DNA of 24,692 bases from an uncultured Collinsella sp. (GTDB lineage: Bacteria > Actinomycetota > Coriobacteriia > Coriobacteriales > Coriobacteriaceae). The notes under the pieces were generated by a model, which saw only the letters and a program-made list of their open reading frames with translations, was not told the origin of the DNA and did not search any database. The position numbers were made by a program, and so were the translations under genes. Shown here one piece after another: positions 7,195-14,211 of this stretch; the first letter of the stretch is position 1; each line of letters starts with the position of its first letter. The stretch is from the NCBI GenBank assembly GCA_902490365.1, contig CABUDQ010000033.1:1-24692 (forward strand). Direction: 5' to 3'.

Positions 7195-8085
7195 CTACTC
7201 CCATCCCGTAGTCTGGGGATTCCATTTGCGCACATTCTCCGAACGATCGAAGCACGGAGCATACAACCGATTGACGACCTCTTCTGCTCCAGTGATACTC
7301 CCCGCGAGATCAAGTACCCCCGCCTGCCTAGCCATCTTTACATACTGCGCAGAACCATTTTGTTTCCACCAGAGAGGCGCCACGAACTCTTCCGGCATTG
7401 CCACCTTGCGGACAGACGCTTCTTTCTCGACTCTCTCGATAAGTGTAGCCCCATCGATGAAGCAAGTTTTCGCGTACACCAAGATGTCGACTATATCCTT
7501 GATTCGCGAAGAGGCACGGCCCTCATGCATCTCTATCATTGCGAGCAATTTATCTGCAAGGGCGCTCTCCACTCGGCATACTCGATAGTCGCAGACTGGG
7601 AGCCCCTCGATATTCAAACGATCGATCGGCGCGAGAACCTCAGGCTCAAGTCCCCGCACTTCATCAATTACCAAGTCAATTGAAATTGGCTGTAGCTTCT
7701 TGGTTCCCATAAAGGGGGTGAACCATACCTTAGCACCGCACCGATACTCATCTTCTTCTTTGATCTGCTCTGCACGATCAAAGACAAACGAAACGAAATC
7801 CTCCAGATCAATCGAAGCCGCCCGCACCAGATCGGCAACAGCCTCTTCGAGGCTCTCCTCTTGAGCAACCAAGTCAATATCTCTTGTGACACGCGCATCG
7901 AGCGTTCGCGCCAGGACGCTTTGACCACCTTTAAGCACAAAACGGCAGTCATCTTCTGAAAAAACGCGACATAGGAAGCGATGAAAGTAGAAACCAACGA
8001 TTGCCCGATTAGTATCCATTGGTGATTCTCTTGCGGCATTCCTAACAGCCATCTCCAATGCGGCAGGCGTTTTGTACTTCACCAT
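7195..8085 (-). CDS. abiEii: AbiEii-type nucleotidyltransferase toxin
   Basis: A 296-aa protein with the nucleotidyltransferase signature of the AbiEii/AbiGii toxin family: FVLKGGQSVLAR (GGQS at 53-56) followed by TRDIDLV (Asp69 and Asp71), a third acidic position in PISIDLVID (Asp136), and the later ADKLLAM (Lys178) with SRIKDIVDI (193-201). Members transfer nucleotides to cellular RNAs and cause abortive infection or growth arrest when the antitoxin is lost. The start has a near-perfect SD (CGGAGGAC directly before ATG). It follows the AbiEi gene by 15 bases in the expected antitoxin-toxin order. All catalytic positions I can identify are present, so it is probably active. Confidence 0.9.
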   Translation of the reverse strand: MVKYKTPAALEMAVRNAARESPMDTNRAIVGFYFHRFLCRVFSEDDCRFVLKGGQSVLARTLDARVTRDIDLVAQEESLEEAVADLVRAASIDLEDFVSFVFDRAEQIKEEDEYRCGAKVWFTPFMGTKKLQPISIDLVIDEVRGLEPEVLAPIDRLNIEGLPVCDYRVCRVESALADKLLAMIEMHEGRASSRIKDIVDILVYAKTCFIDGATLIERVEKEASVRKVAMPEEFVAPLWWKQNGSAQYVKMARQAGVLDLAGSITGAEEVVNRLYAPCFDRSENVRKWNPQTTGWE

Positions 8086-8100
8086 GTCCTCCGTTTCGCA

Positions 8101-8724
8101 TTACCCGTTCAGTACCATCAGCAAAGGCGCCATCAGCTCGCGTCGTTTGGCGGTTTTAGAGTTCTCTTCTACAAGATCCTTCAGCCGTTGTATATCGAGT
8201 CCACGTCCAAGCGCGTCGTGATAGGCATCGATAATTAATGAGGGATCCTCGCAATCGAGGCAAAGATCGACAAGCGTGCGCTCGGGTTTAGTTACCGGCA
8301 GGCCGTCGAGCCAAACGATGTCCCGCTCAGCAATCTCGCGCTTTACAAAAGAAAGGGATTCGTTTCTTGTATTGATACGCATGGGCGCGGTCATCCTGTA
8401 GGGTGACAGATAGAAATCGCCCATTTGCTGTAGGTTCGCCGCTGTCGTACCGCTCACGGCGATGCCATCCCACTGACGTTTTCTCTCCCACGCGCAAAGG
8501 GAGGGATTGGTGAGCTTCCAAAAGGCGTTGAGTTCGTCGGTGTCTCGGCGCTGCGTTCCAGACATCCGGTAGGCGCCGTGGCATATCCGTTCAAGACGCC
8601 CTGCGCGGCATGAGTGCGCCAGCGCATCTCGAGAGATGTCCATGCGAGCCGCCTGGGCCGTGGTGAACACGCCCTCGCTCTCGGAAAGCTCGCTTATCGC
8701 CGTTATGTTGCTAAAGTACTTCAT
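8101..8724 (-). CDS. abiEi: AbiEi-type antitoxin / transcriptional regulator
   Basis: A 207-aa protein from the ATG at 8724. The N-terminal winged helix (SESEGVFTTAQAARMDISRD, then RAGRLERICHGAYRMSG) is typical of AbiEi antitoxins, which neutralise AbiEii and repress their own promoter. The middle contains WDGIAVSGTTAANL and MTAPMRIN, and then GLPVTKPERTLVDLCLD, the family's conserved PERTLVDL motif. The frame is open 17 codons further upstream (to 8775). The ATG at 8724 is preferred because a good promoter would place the transcript start at or next to it, and none of the alternatives has an SD. It is in operon with abiEii. Confidence 0.88.
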   Translation of the reverse strand: MKYFSNITAISELSESEGVFTTAQAARMDISRDALAHSCRAGRLERICHGAYRMSGTQRRDTDELNAFWKLTNPSLCAWERKRQWDGIAVSGTTAANLQQMGDFYLSPYRMTAPMRINTRNESLSFVKREIAERDIVWLDGLPVTKPERTLVDLCLDCEDPSLIIDAYHDALGRGLDIQRLKDLVEENSKTAKRRELMAPLLMVLNG

Positions 8725-8730
8725 GCTGCA

Positions 8731-8758
8731 ATTGTAGGATATTTTCATACTTTTGCAA
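8731..8758 (-). promoter_or_regulatory. Promoter of abiEi-abiEii, likely leaderless
   Basis: On the minus strand TTGCAA (8758-8753) and TACAAT (8736-8731) are separated by 16 bases. The predicted start point falls about seven bases on, at the A of the abiEi ATG (8724), giving a leaderless mRNA. TCAT-n-TGCAA is repeated on the plus strand (from 8721 and from 8745), and AbiEi may bind there for autoregulation (inference). Confidence 0.55.
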
Positions 8759-8837
8759 CGTGATTTTTGATCCATTAGATCCGTTTGCCTTGTTTACCCC
8801 ATTTCTGACGCCGTTTTGCACCGGCACCCCATCCCCC

Positions 8838-9029
8838 GCTATTGAGGTCTAATACTTTTCCGCGAAGTGAACGGCTGTTTTTGGACCTCTGAAACATCCG
8901 CATTTTTCGGCGGCAAAATCGTGGGATTTCAGCATTGAAACCGCAGGAAGCGGCACCTCTAAAGTGTCGATGCTTCGGGGGTCCGTTTTCACTCATTCAC
9001 TTCTCGGAAAAGTATTAGACCTCGCTATC
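8838..9029. repeat. Palindromic repeat element, copy A
   Basis: The core runs 8844-9023. The terminal 28 bases (starting GAGGTCTAATAC, followed by TTTTCCGCGAAGTGAA) are repeated in inverse at the right end with one mismatch. The inner parts remain partly self-complementary (GGAC-n-GAA-n-CATC on one side, GATGCTTCGGGGGTCC on the other). GCTAT occurs directly outside both ends (from 8838 and from 9024) and could be a target-site duplication, as for a MITE. Copy B lies at 11900-12087. The 499 bases between abiEi and the DUF4342 gene (8776-9274) otherwise hold only the promoter near 9134; I see no gene there. Confidence 0.8.
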
Positions 9030-9133
9030 AGCTATCCCAAAGATCAGACCGCCCCTCCTTCACGCCACGCAAAACCTGCCTTTTCTGCCCCTGCCCGCCT
9101 CCGCACCACCCAAAAACTCATCCAACATTAATC

Positions 9134-9161
9134 TTGGCTCAAGAATCGCTTAATCTATAAC
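9134..9161 (+). promoter_or_regulatory. Candidate promoter of the DUF4342/two-component unit
   Basis: TTGGCT (9134-9139) and TATAAC (9156-9161) are 16 bases apart in a locally AT-rich patch. They would give a leader of about 105 bases before the gene at 9275. Confidence 0.45.
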
Positions 9162-9274
9162 CTGCACTATAGAGTTCGACCAAGGGCGGGGCGGCACCAC
9201 GCAGGCCGCCGAACGCAACGCTCGTGCCCGGGCAAATCGCCCGGCGTCGCGCCCATCGAACGAAAGGACAGGTC

Positions 9275-9817
9275 ATGGACGACCTCGAAAAAGTTGAAAC
9301 CATCCGCACCAAGTGCAACGTGAGCTACACCGATGCCAAGGCCGCGCTCGACGCCGCCGACGGCAACGTGCTGGATGCCATCATTTGGCTCGAGTCGCAT
9401 GGCAAGACCCAGACCACGTCGGCGTACGCCGCCACCGAGTCCGCGCCAGTCGATGAGCCCTCGGCCGAGATGGTCGCCGCGCAGGCCGCCTACGAAAAGT
9501 CGAGCGAAAAGACCGACTTCTCCAAGAAGATGGACAGCGTGTGGGAGTACCTCAAAAAGCTCTTCCGCCTGAGCCTGGACACCAAGTTTATCGCCACGCG
9601 CCGCGATGCGATCATCCTCAACATCCCCATCCTGATCCCCATCGTCGCGCTGTTTGCCTGGGGCGCCACGATTTGGCTGATGCTCATTGGCCTGTTCTTT
9701 GGCATGCGCTACCGCATCGATAGCGACGGCGACGTGCCCGGCAGCATCAACACCCTGATGGACAGCGCTGCCAATGCCGCGGACGACATCAAGCAAAATC
9801 TCAACGACGACAAGTAA
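9275..9817 (+). CDS. DUF4342 protein with N-terminal UBA/TS-N-like domain
   Basis: A 180-aa protein. The ATG at 9275 has GAAAGGA six bases upstream; an ATG 51 bases earlier in frame has none. Residues 1-45 (DLEKVETIRTKCNVSYTDAK, then ALDAADGNVLDAIIWLES) match the three-helix UBA/TS-N fold seen in NAC and EF-Ts. Residues about 105-150 match DUF4342, with a hydrophobic membrane stretch (NIPILIPIVALFAWGATIWL) and a short GMRYRID tail. The link between them is polar. It lies 18 bases upstream of the response regulator, so it is probably cotranscribed and might be membrane-associated with the sensor system. The molecular role of the family is unknown. Confidence 0.82.
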   Translation: MDDLEKVETIRTKCNVSYTDAKAALDAADGNVLDAIIWLESHGKTQTTSAYAATESAPVDEPSAEMVAAQAAYEKSSEKTDFSKKMDSVWEYLKKLFRLSLDTKFIATRRDAIILNIPILIPIVALFAWGATIWLMLIGLFFGMRYRIDSDGDVPGSINTLMDSAANAADDIKQNLNDDK

Positions 9818-9835
9818 TCGCAGACGGGGGCACGT

Positions 9836-10589
<754 letters not shown>

Positions 10590-10606
<17 letters not shown>

Positions 10607-11885
10607 CGACGAGACCAAGCGCGTCACCTCCATCGCCCGCGCCATCAACTGGAGCTATATGTGGCGCCGCTTGGTGAGCTACGTCTGGCTGGATCTGTTA
10701 CTGCTGCTTGTTGCGGCGGCGATCCTCGTCTATGGCTACAACCAGACGCTGCCCGATGGCGCGTTTACCGCGGGATGGATCCCCAGCGCTAGCGTTCACG
10801 GCATGTCACTGACGCCCGCGCGCGGCTGGGACCTGACAACGCTCACCTATACCGTCGAGTTTGCGCGTACCACCAAGACCTTCCCCCTCGCGCAGGACCT
10901 CGTCGCACTGTGGCCCCTCTACCTTGTCGTTGTAGGTTGGCAAGTCATCAGCGTGCTCAACATGCTCGGCGGCGCCCGCCGCGTGCGCCGCACCATGGCA
11001 CCGCTCAACGACCTGGCCCTGCGCGTTGACGAGCTCGGGCGCATGCAGCTCGCCGGCGGCAAGATGGAAACGCTCGAGCAGGCCATCGAGCGCGCAAGCG
11101 TCGACTCGCCGAGCGTCACCACCGGCGACGCCGATCTGGCGAGTATCGAGGTCGCGCTCAACCGCCTGCTGCGCCAGATGCAAGAGGCCAAGCTGCAGCA
11201 GATGCGCTTTGTCAACGATGCGAGTCACGAGCTGCGCACGCCCATCGCGGTGATTCAGGGCTACGTGAACATGCTCGACCGCTGGGGCAAAGACGACCCG
11301 GACGTGCTGGCAGAGTCCATCGCCTCGCTCAAAGCCGAAAGCGAGCATATGCAGGAGCTCGTGGAGCAGTTGCTGTTTTTAGCGCGCGGCGATGCCGGTC
11401 GCACCGTGCTGCGGCGCGCGAATACCAACCTGGCTGCACTGGTCGGCGAGGTTTGCGAAGAATCACAGATGATCGATGCCGGGCACACATATCGGCTGGC
11501 GTATGATGCCGCACTTACCGGCGACCCGCGCTGCAACGCATCGGTTGACGTGGCACTCGTGAAGCAGGCGCTGCGCGTGATCGTGCAAAACGCCGCCAAG
11601 TATTCGGACGCAGGCACGACCGTCACGTTTGCCATAACACCCGATGCGGGCACGGGCGCGATTGACATAAGCGTTGAGGACGAGGGCATCGGCATGAACC
11701 AGGAATCCGCAGCTCACGCTTTCGAGCGGTTCTACCGTGCCGACAACGCACGCGATGCCGGCGCACAGGGCTCGGGCCTGGGGCTCGCTATCGCCAAGTG
11801 GATCGTCGACAGCCACGGCGGTGTCATTGGCGTGACCTCAGTCGAGGGCGTCGGCAGCCGCTTTACGATTCGGCTGCCACGGTAG
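10590..11885 (+). CDS. Membrane sensor histidine kinase
   Basis: A 431-aa protein starting at an ATG inside the end of the regulator gene, with GGGGTGGG as SD. There are two transmembrane helices, about 29-50 (SYVWLDLLLLLVAAAILVYG) and 104-124 (VALWPLYLVVVGWQVISVL), flanking a roughly 53-residue extracytoplasmic sensor loop. A HAMP-like linker follows. The H-box is RFVNDASHELRTPIAVIQGY with His213, the N-box is VIVQNAAKYSD (Asn334), G1 is VEDEGIGM, the F-box is FERFYRAD and G2 is GSGLGLAIAKWIVDSHGG. All catalytic motifs are present, so it should autophosphorylate and pass phosphate to the upstream regulator. The ligand is unknown. Confidence 0.95.
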
Positions 11886-11899
11886 GGGCGTCTCTCACG

Positions 11900-12087
11900 A
11901 ATCGAAGGTGAATGCTTTTCCGCGAAGTGAGCGACCTATTTTGGACCCCCGAAGCATCCGCACTTTTTGGCGCCAAAACCGCAGGAAATACCTGACAAAA
12001 CCGCAGGAAAGAGCGACGTAAAAGTGTCGATGCTTCAGGGGCTCGATTTCACTCGTTCACTTCGCGGAAAAGCATTCACCTTCGATT
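11900..12087. repeat. Palindromic repeat element, copy B
   Basis: The terminal 35 bases (beginning AATCGAAGGTGAATGC, then TTTTCCGCGAAGTGA) recur in inverse at the right end with one mismatch. The inner part shares GGACC, GAAGCATCCGCA and AACCGCAGGAA with copy A at 8844-9023; AACCGCAGGAA occurs twice in this copy. The outer 12 bases differ from copy A, yet both arms of each copy match each other. It sits directly after the sensor kinase stop and before a bidirectional terminator. Confidence 0.85.
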
Positions 12088-12119
12088 TACGGCAGCCCGT
12101 CAGTCACCCTCTCGGCATT

Positions 12120-12156
12120 AAAAATGGGGCAAAGCCACGCGCCTTACCCCATTTTT
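12120..12156. terminator. Bidirectional intrinsic terminator
   Basis: The 10-bp stem AAAAATGGGG / CCCCATTTTT (loop 17) provides a T tract in both directions. It lies between the convergent sensor kinase (plus) and VOC protein (minus) genes. Confidence 0.8.
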
Positions 12157-12179
12157 CGTTAGCCATAGCAGCTCGTGCG

Positions 12180-12554
12180 CTACTCGCGGCACAGGTGCAC
12201 GGCGAAGCCGGCGAACTCGCGCTTAAAGTACACGAGCTTGGTGCTACCGTCGGGCAGCAGCGCGCGCGACTCCTCGTTGACCTCGAGCCCGCGCTCGGCA
12301 AACCACTTCTCGGCCGCATCGATGTCGTTGACGGCAAAGCCAATGTGGCCCTTGGTGCCACGACCGTTCTGCTTCATAACCTCGACCAGCGAATCGTTAA
12401 AGTACGAAACCGGGGTCTCGATAACGGGCAGGCCCATCATCGTCGAGAACAGCTCCGCGATCTCCAAGGCGTCTACCGGGTCGGTGGCGTTGATGCCCAC
12501 ATGGGCAACGCGCATGCCAAAAAGCTCGACCGGGTTGGCGTTCTGCTCACTCAT
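12180..12554 (-). CDS. VOC-family (glyoxalase-fold) protein, KDPG-aldolase-associated type
   Basis: A 124-aa single VOC module. FGMRVAHVGINATDPVDALE at residues 12-31 and the later SLVEVMKQNGRGTKGHIGFA are closest, from memory, to the VOC domain found fused to or beside 2-keto-3-deoxy-6-phosphogluconate / 4-hydroxy-2-oxoglutarate aldolases. Possible metal ligands at the usual positions are His18, Glu58, His70 and His120. It follows the PTS IIB gene by 11 bases and is probably cotranscribed with it. The reaction is unknown; epimerase or isomerase activity on a sugar acid is a reasonable guess. No aldolase gene is in the window. Confidence 0.78.
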   Translation of the reverse strand: MSEQNANPVELFGMRVAHVGINATDPVDALEIAELFSTMMGLPVIETPVSYFNDSLVEVMKQNGRGTKGHIGFAVNDIDAAEKWFAERGLEVNEESRALLPDGSTKLVYFKREFAGFAVHLCRE

Positions 12555-12565
12555 ACAGTCAGCGC

Positions 12566-12853
12566 CTACTGAGCCATGACGTCGAGGACGGCCTTCTCGG
12601 CAGCGACGCGGTTCATGCCGGTCATGAAGGGCACGCCGCTCACGTACGGGCAGGTGAGTCCCTCGGGGGCAACGGTGGTGGCGATCAGCAGGTCAGCGCC
12701 CTCGTCGCAGTAATCCTTGGCCTCGGAGATAGCGCACTGCACGATCTCGTACTTGCCGGCATAACCGTTGGCATCGAGCATGGTGGCGACCTTCTGGGCA
12801 ACGAGCGTGGAAGTAGCAGCGCCAGCACCGCAAGCCAAAACGATCTTCTTCAT
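12566..12853 (-). CDS. PTS IIB component, galactitol-type
   Basis: A 95-aa protein, the usual size of a free-standing IIB. The active-site Cys8 lies in the P-loop IVLACGAGAATSTLVAQKV, the form seen in GatB-like (galactitol family) IIB proteins. It then continues with IVQCAISEAKDYCDEGADLL and ends with a short helix. IIB takes phosphate from IIA and passes it to the sugar bound by membrane IIC. No IIA, IIC, HPr or enzyme I gene is nearby, so partners must lie elsewhere. AGGGAGA provides the SD. The downstream VOC gene suggests a sugar-acid-related pathway (inference). Confidence 0.88.
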   Translation of the reverse strand: MKKIVLACGAGAATSTLVAQKVATMLDANGYAGKYEIVQCAISEAKDYCDEGADLLIATTVAPEGLTCPYVSGVPFMTGMNRVAAEKAVLDVMAQ

Positions 12854-12955
12854 AGGTAATGTCTCCCTTCATGGTTTACTTTAGGTAAGTGTACCGCAGC
12901 GAGCGATGGCACTTAGCCTCGATGAGCTTTTATGCCAGTTTGCTTGCGCGCTGCG

Positions 12956-12961
12956 TATAAT
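12956..12961 (+). promoter_or_regulatory. -10 element of the TPR-like gene
   Basis: A consensus TATAAT stands about 55 bases before the ATG at 13017 in the divergent 163-base gap between the PTS IIB gene and the TPR-like gene. No clear -35 is seen at 16-18 bases, so only the -10 is marked. The minus-strand promoter for the PTS gene is not obvious. Confidence 0.4.
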
Positions 12962-13016
12962 ACATCTAGTACGTGTTGTCATACCGCTCGCTTTATGAGC
13001 GACTAAGGACCCTAAT

Positions 13017-13640
13017 ATGCCCGATTCCCGCACACTCTGGACCGCCGTCGTTATCATCTGTATCGCCGTGTCGGTGTTCTTTAGCGTCAAAAAACGCACC
13101 ACGTTTAAACGCCTGCAGCAGCTTATGGCCGCTAAGCAGTGGGACGAGTTCGATCGCTTGCTCGACGACAAACTCACCAGCATGCTGTACCCGCGCTACA
13201 ACCGCGACTACCTGCGCCTGAACTCCTATCTGCTGCGCGAGGACCACAAGCGCGCCAGCGAGATGTTCGACCTGCTGCTGGGACTCAACCTGCCCAAGAT
13301 GCAGCGCGTCGACCTGGTCATTAAGGCCTTTAACTACTACGTTGGCCAGGAGGACCGCAAAAAGTCCAAGGAGTTGCTGCACGAGATCAAGGGCTTTGAG
13401 GGCGGTCAGGCCGAGGCAGTCGCACACGAATGCCAGCTGATGTACGACACGATGATCCTCAAGCGCCACAACGACATTCCCGAGCTGGAGCGCATGCTCG
13501 AAGAGGCCGATGACGACAAGGTCAAGAGCTGCCGCCTGGAATACCTGCTGGCCCTGCAGTACAAGAACAAGGGCGACGATGCCAAGTTCCAGGAGTTCCT
13601 GGAGAAGTCGGGCCAACACTCGATGGCCGTCAACGCGTAA
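13017..13640 (+). CDS. Membrane-anchored helical-repeat (TPR-like) protein
   Basis: A 207-aa protein with AAGGA as SD. One N-terminal transmembrane helix (LWTAVVIICIAVSVFFSV, residues 7-24) is followed by a basic KKRTTFKRL stop-transfer end, placing the rest in the cytoplasm. The remainder is all helix, with pairs of amphipathic helices such as AAKQWDEFDRLLDDKL, SYLLREDHKRASEMFDLLL and LLALQYKNKGDDAKFQEFL, which look like degenerate TPRs. No enzymatic motif is seen. The role is unknown; a scaffold is plausible. It stands alone between a divergent PTS gene and tRNA-Leu. Confidence 0.75.
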   Translation: MPDSRTLWTAVVIICIAVSVFFSVKKRTTFKRLQQLMAAKQWDEFDRLLDDKLTSMLYPRYNRDYLRLNSYLLREDHKRASEMFDLLLGLNLPKMQRVDLVIKAFNYYVGQEDRKKSKELLHEIKGFEGGQAEAVAHECQLMYDTMILKRHNDIPELERMLEEADDDKVKSCRLEYLLALQYKNKGDDAKFQEFLEKSGQHSMAVNA

Positions 13641-13671
13641 CGGACGGCTTGTGCTAGACTTCTAGTCTCAC

Positions 13672-13756
13672 GGGGGCGTGGCGGAATTGGCATACGCAGG
13701 AGACTTAAAATCTCTCGCCGCAAGGATTGTGGGTTCGAGTCCCACCGCCCCTACCA
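13672..13756 (+). tRNA. tRNA-Leu (anticodon UAA)
   Basis: 85 bases including an encoded CCA. The acceptor GGGGGCG pairs with CGCCCCT, with a G-U first pair. The D-arm region is GGCGGAATTGGCATACGC, the anticodon stem GGAGA/TCTCT has loop CTTAAAA giving anticodon TAA, the long variable arm is CGCCGCAAGGATT (class II, as for Leu), and the T-loop is TTCGAGT. It reads UUA codons, rare in a GC-rich genome. Confidence 0.95.
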
Positions 13757-13768
13757 CGTATTGTTTAT

Positions 13769-13806
13769 GGGCCCGTGTCCCCAAGGGATGCGGGCCCGTT
13801 TCTTTT
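13769..13806 (+). terminator. Terminator after tRNA-Leu
   Basis: Stem GGGCCCG / CGGGCCC with a 15-base loop, followed by GTTTCTTTT, 12 bases after the tRNA CCA. Confidence 0.8.
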
Positions 13807-13813
13807 AGATGCT

Positions 13814-13942
13814 GGTGGGGCTCGAACCCGCGAGGGGGCGAGCGTCAAGCGGACGCGCAGCGTCCGCAGCGAGCCGGCGAGGGCGCCGGCAGGCGGCCGA
13901 AGCCGGTGCGGATTTGCGCAGCAAATACGCAGACGTCCCACC
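13814..13942 (+). other. Dense hairpin cluster, candidate structured RNA or palindromic repeat
   Basis: GGTGGGG (13814-13820) can pair with TCCCACC (13936-13942) and encloses five local hairpins: CTCG/CGAG (13821-13834), GCGGACGC/GCGTCCGC with GCA loop (13849-13867), GCCGGCG/CGCCGGC (13873-13890), CGGC-CGAA-GCCG (13894-13905) and ATTTGC/GCAAAT with GCA loop (13912-13926). No coding frame with a start and SD is convincing. A strong terminator follows. It could be a small RNA, a REP/BIME-like repeat inserted behind the tRNA, or processed leader. The rest of the 455-base gap between tRNA and ATPase holds the two terminators and the 33-bp repeats. Confidence 0.35.
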
Positions 13943-13965
13943 GCCCCTACCATGTATTGCCTACG
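13935..13965 (+). repeat. Second copy of tRNA-Leu 3' end
   Basis: The 18 bases GTCCCACCGCCCCTACCA at 13935-13952 repeat the tRNA 3' end (13739-13756) exactly. They are followed by a close copy of its downstream flank (CGTATTG becomes TGTATTG) and of its terminator. Such a duplicate is what an integrase attachment scar or a decayed tandem tRNA leaves. Confidence 0.7.
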
Positions 13966-14001
13966 AGCTCGTGTCCCTTTGGGATGCGGGCTCGTTTTTT
14001 T
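13963..14001 (+). terminator. Second terminator, copy of the tRNA terminator
   Basis: Stem ACGAGCTCG / CGGGCTCGT (one non-canonical pair), loop containing CCTTTGGG, then seven T. It is homologous to the hairpin at 13769-13806, with both stem arms changed together. Confidence 0.8.
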
Positions 14002-14029
14002 CGGACGCCGTCAACCGCAGAGCAGCTCA

Positions 14030-14043
14030 TTTGGGACGGGGCT
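14030..14043 (+). repeat. Left inverted 14-mer flanking the ATPase gene
   Basis: TTTGGGACGGGGCT, repeated in inverse at 15525-15538. The pair encloses the 33-bp repeats and the DUF4143 ATPase gene. Confidence 0.5.
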
Positions 14044-14081
14044 TTTTTGACTACTTTTTTCCACCCACCCAATGAGTTTCC

Positions 14082-14168
14082 TCACACATTTTTCGATGGA
14101 AAAACGTGGTTATTTCGCACATTTTCCGATGGAAAAACGTGGTTGTCTCACACATTTTCCGATGGAAA
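14082..14168 (+). repeat. Three 33-bp direct repeats (iterons) upstream of the ATPase
   Basis: Units begin at 14082, 14115 and 14148, so the period is exactly 33, about three helical turns. Each starts TCACACATTTT or TCGCACATTTT and carries the dyad TTTTCCGATGGAAAA (TTTTCGATGGAAAA in the first). The first two continue AACGTGGTT; the third is cut after GATGGAAA. The third overlaps the expected -35 of the -10 TATACT at 14183-14188. A repressor or the ATPase itself might bind here. There are no spacers, so this is not a CRISPR array. Confidence 0.75.
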
Positions 14169-14182
14169 CGCCCAAATGGCCT

Positions 14183-14188
14183 TATACT
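14183..14188 (+). promoter_or_regulatory. -10 element of the DUF4143 ATPase gene
   Basis: TATACT stands 24 bases before the ATG. A -35 at normal spacing would fall within the third 33-bp repeat unit, so the repeats could control access of RNA polymerase. Confidence 0.45.
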
Positions 14189-14211
14189 AGCCGAGAGGGT
14201 TGGGAGGCAAT

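Noticed and set aside
8775..8996. 73-aa minus-strand frame
   Set aside because: Lies in palindromic repeat A; basic low-complexity peptide without SD or homology.
11967..12572. 201-aa plus-strand frame
   Set aside because: Covers palindromic repeat B, a bidirectional terminator and the antisense of the VOC gene.
13814..13834. Minus-strand tRNA 3' end (inverse of GGTTCGAGCCCCACC)
   Set aside because: Only a T-arm-like segment is present; no anticodon arm, D-arm or acceptor partner can be found on the minus strand.
14082..14168. Short CRISPR array
   Set aside because: The 33-bp units are contiguous with no unique spacers, only three occur, and no cas genes are present.
13678..14190. 170-aa frame starting inside tRNA-Leu
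   Set aside because: It runs through the tRNA, two terminators and the 33-bp repeats, whose translation repeats; no SD.
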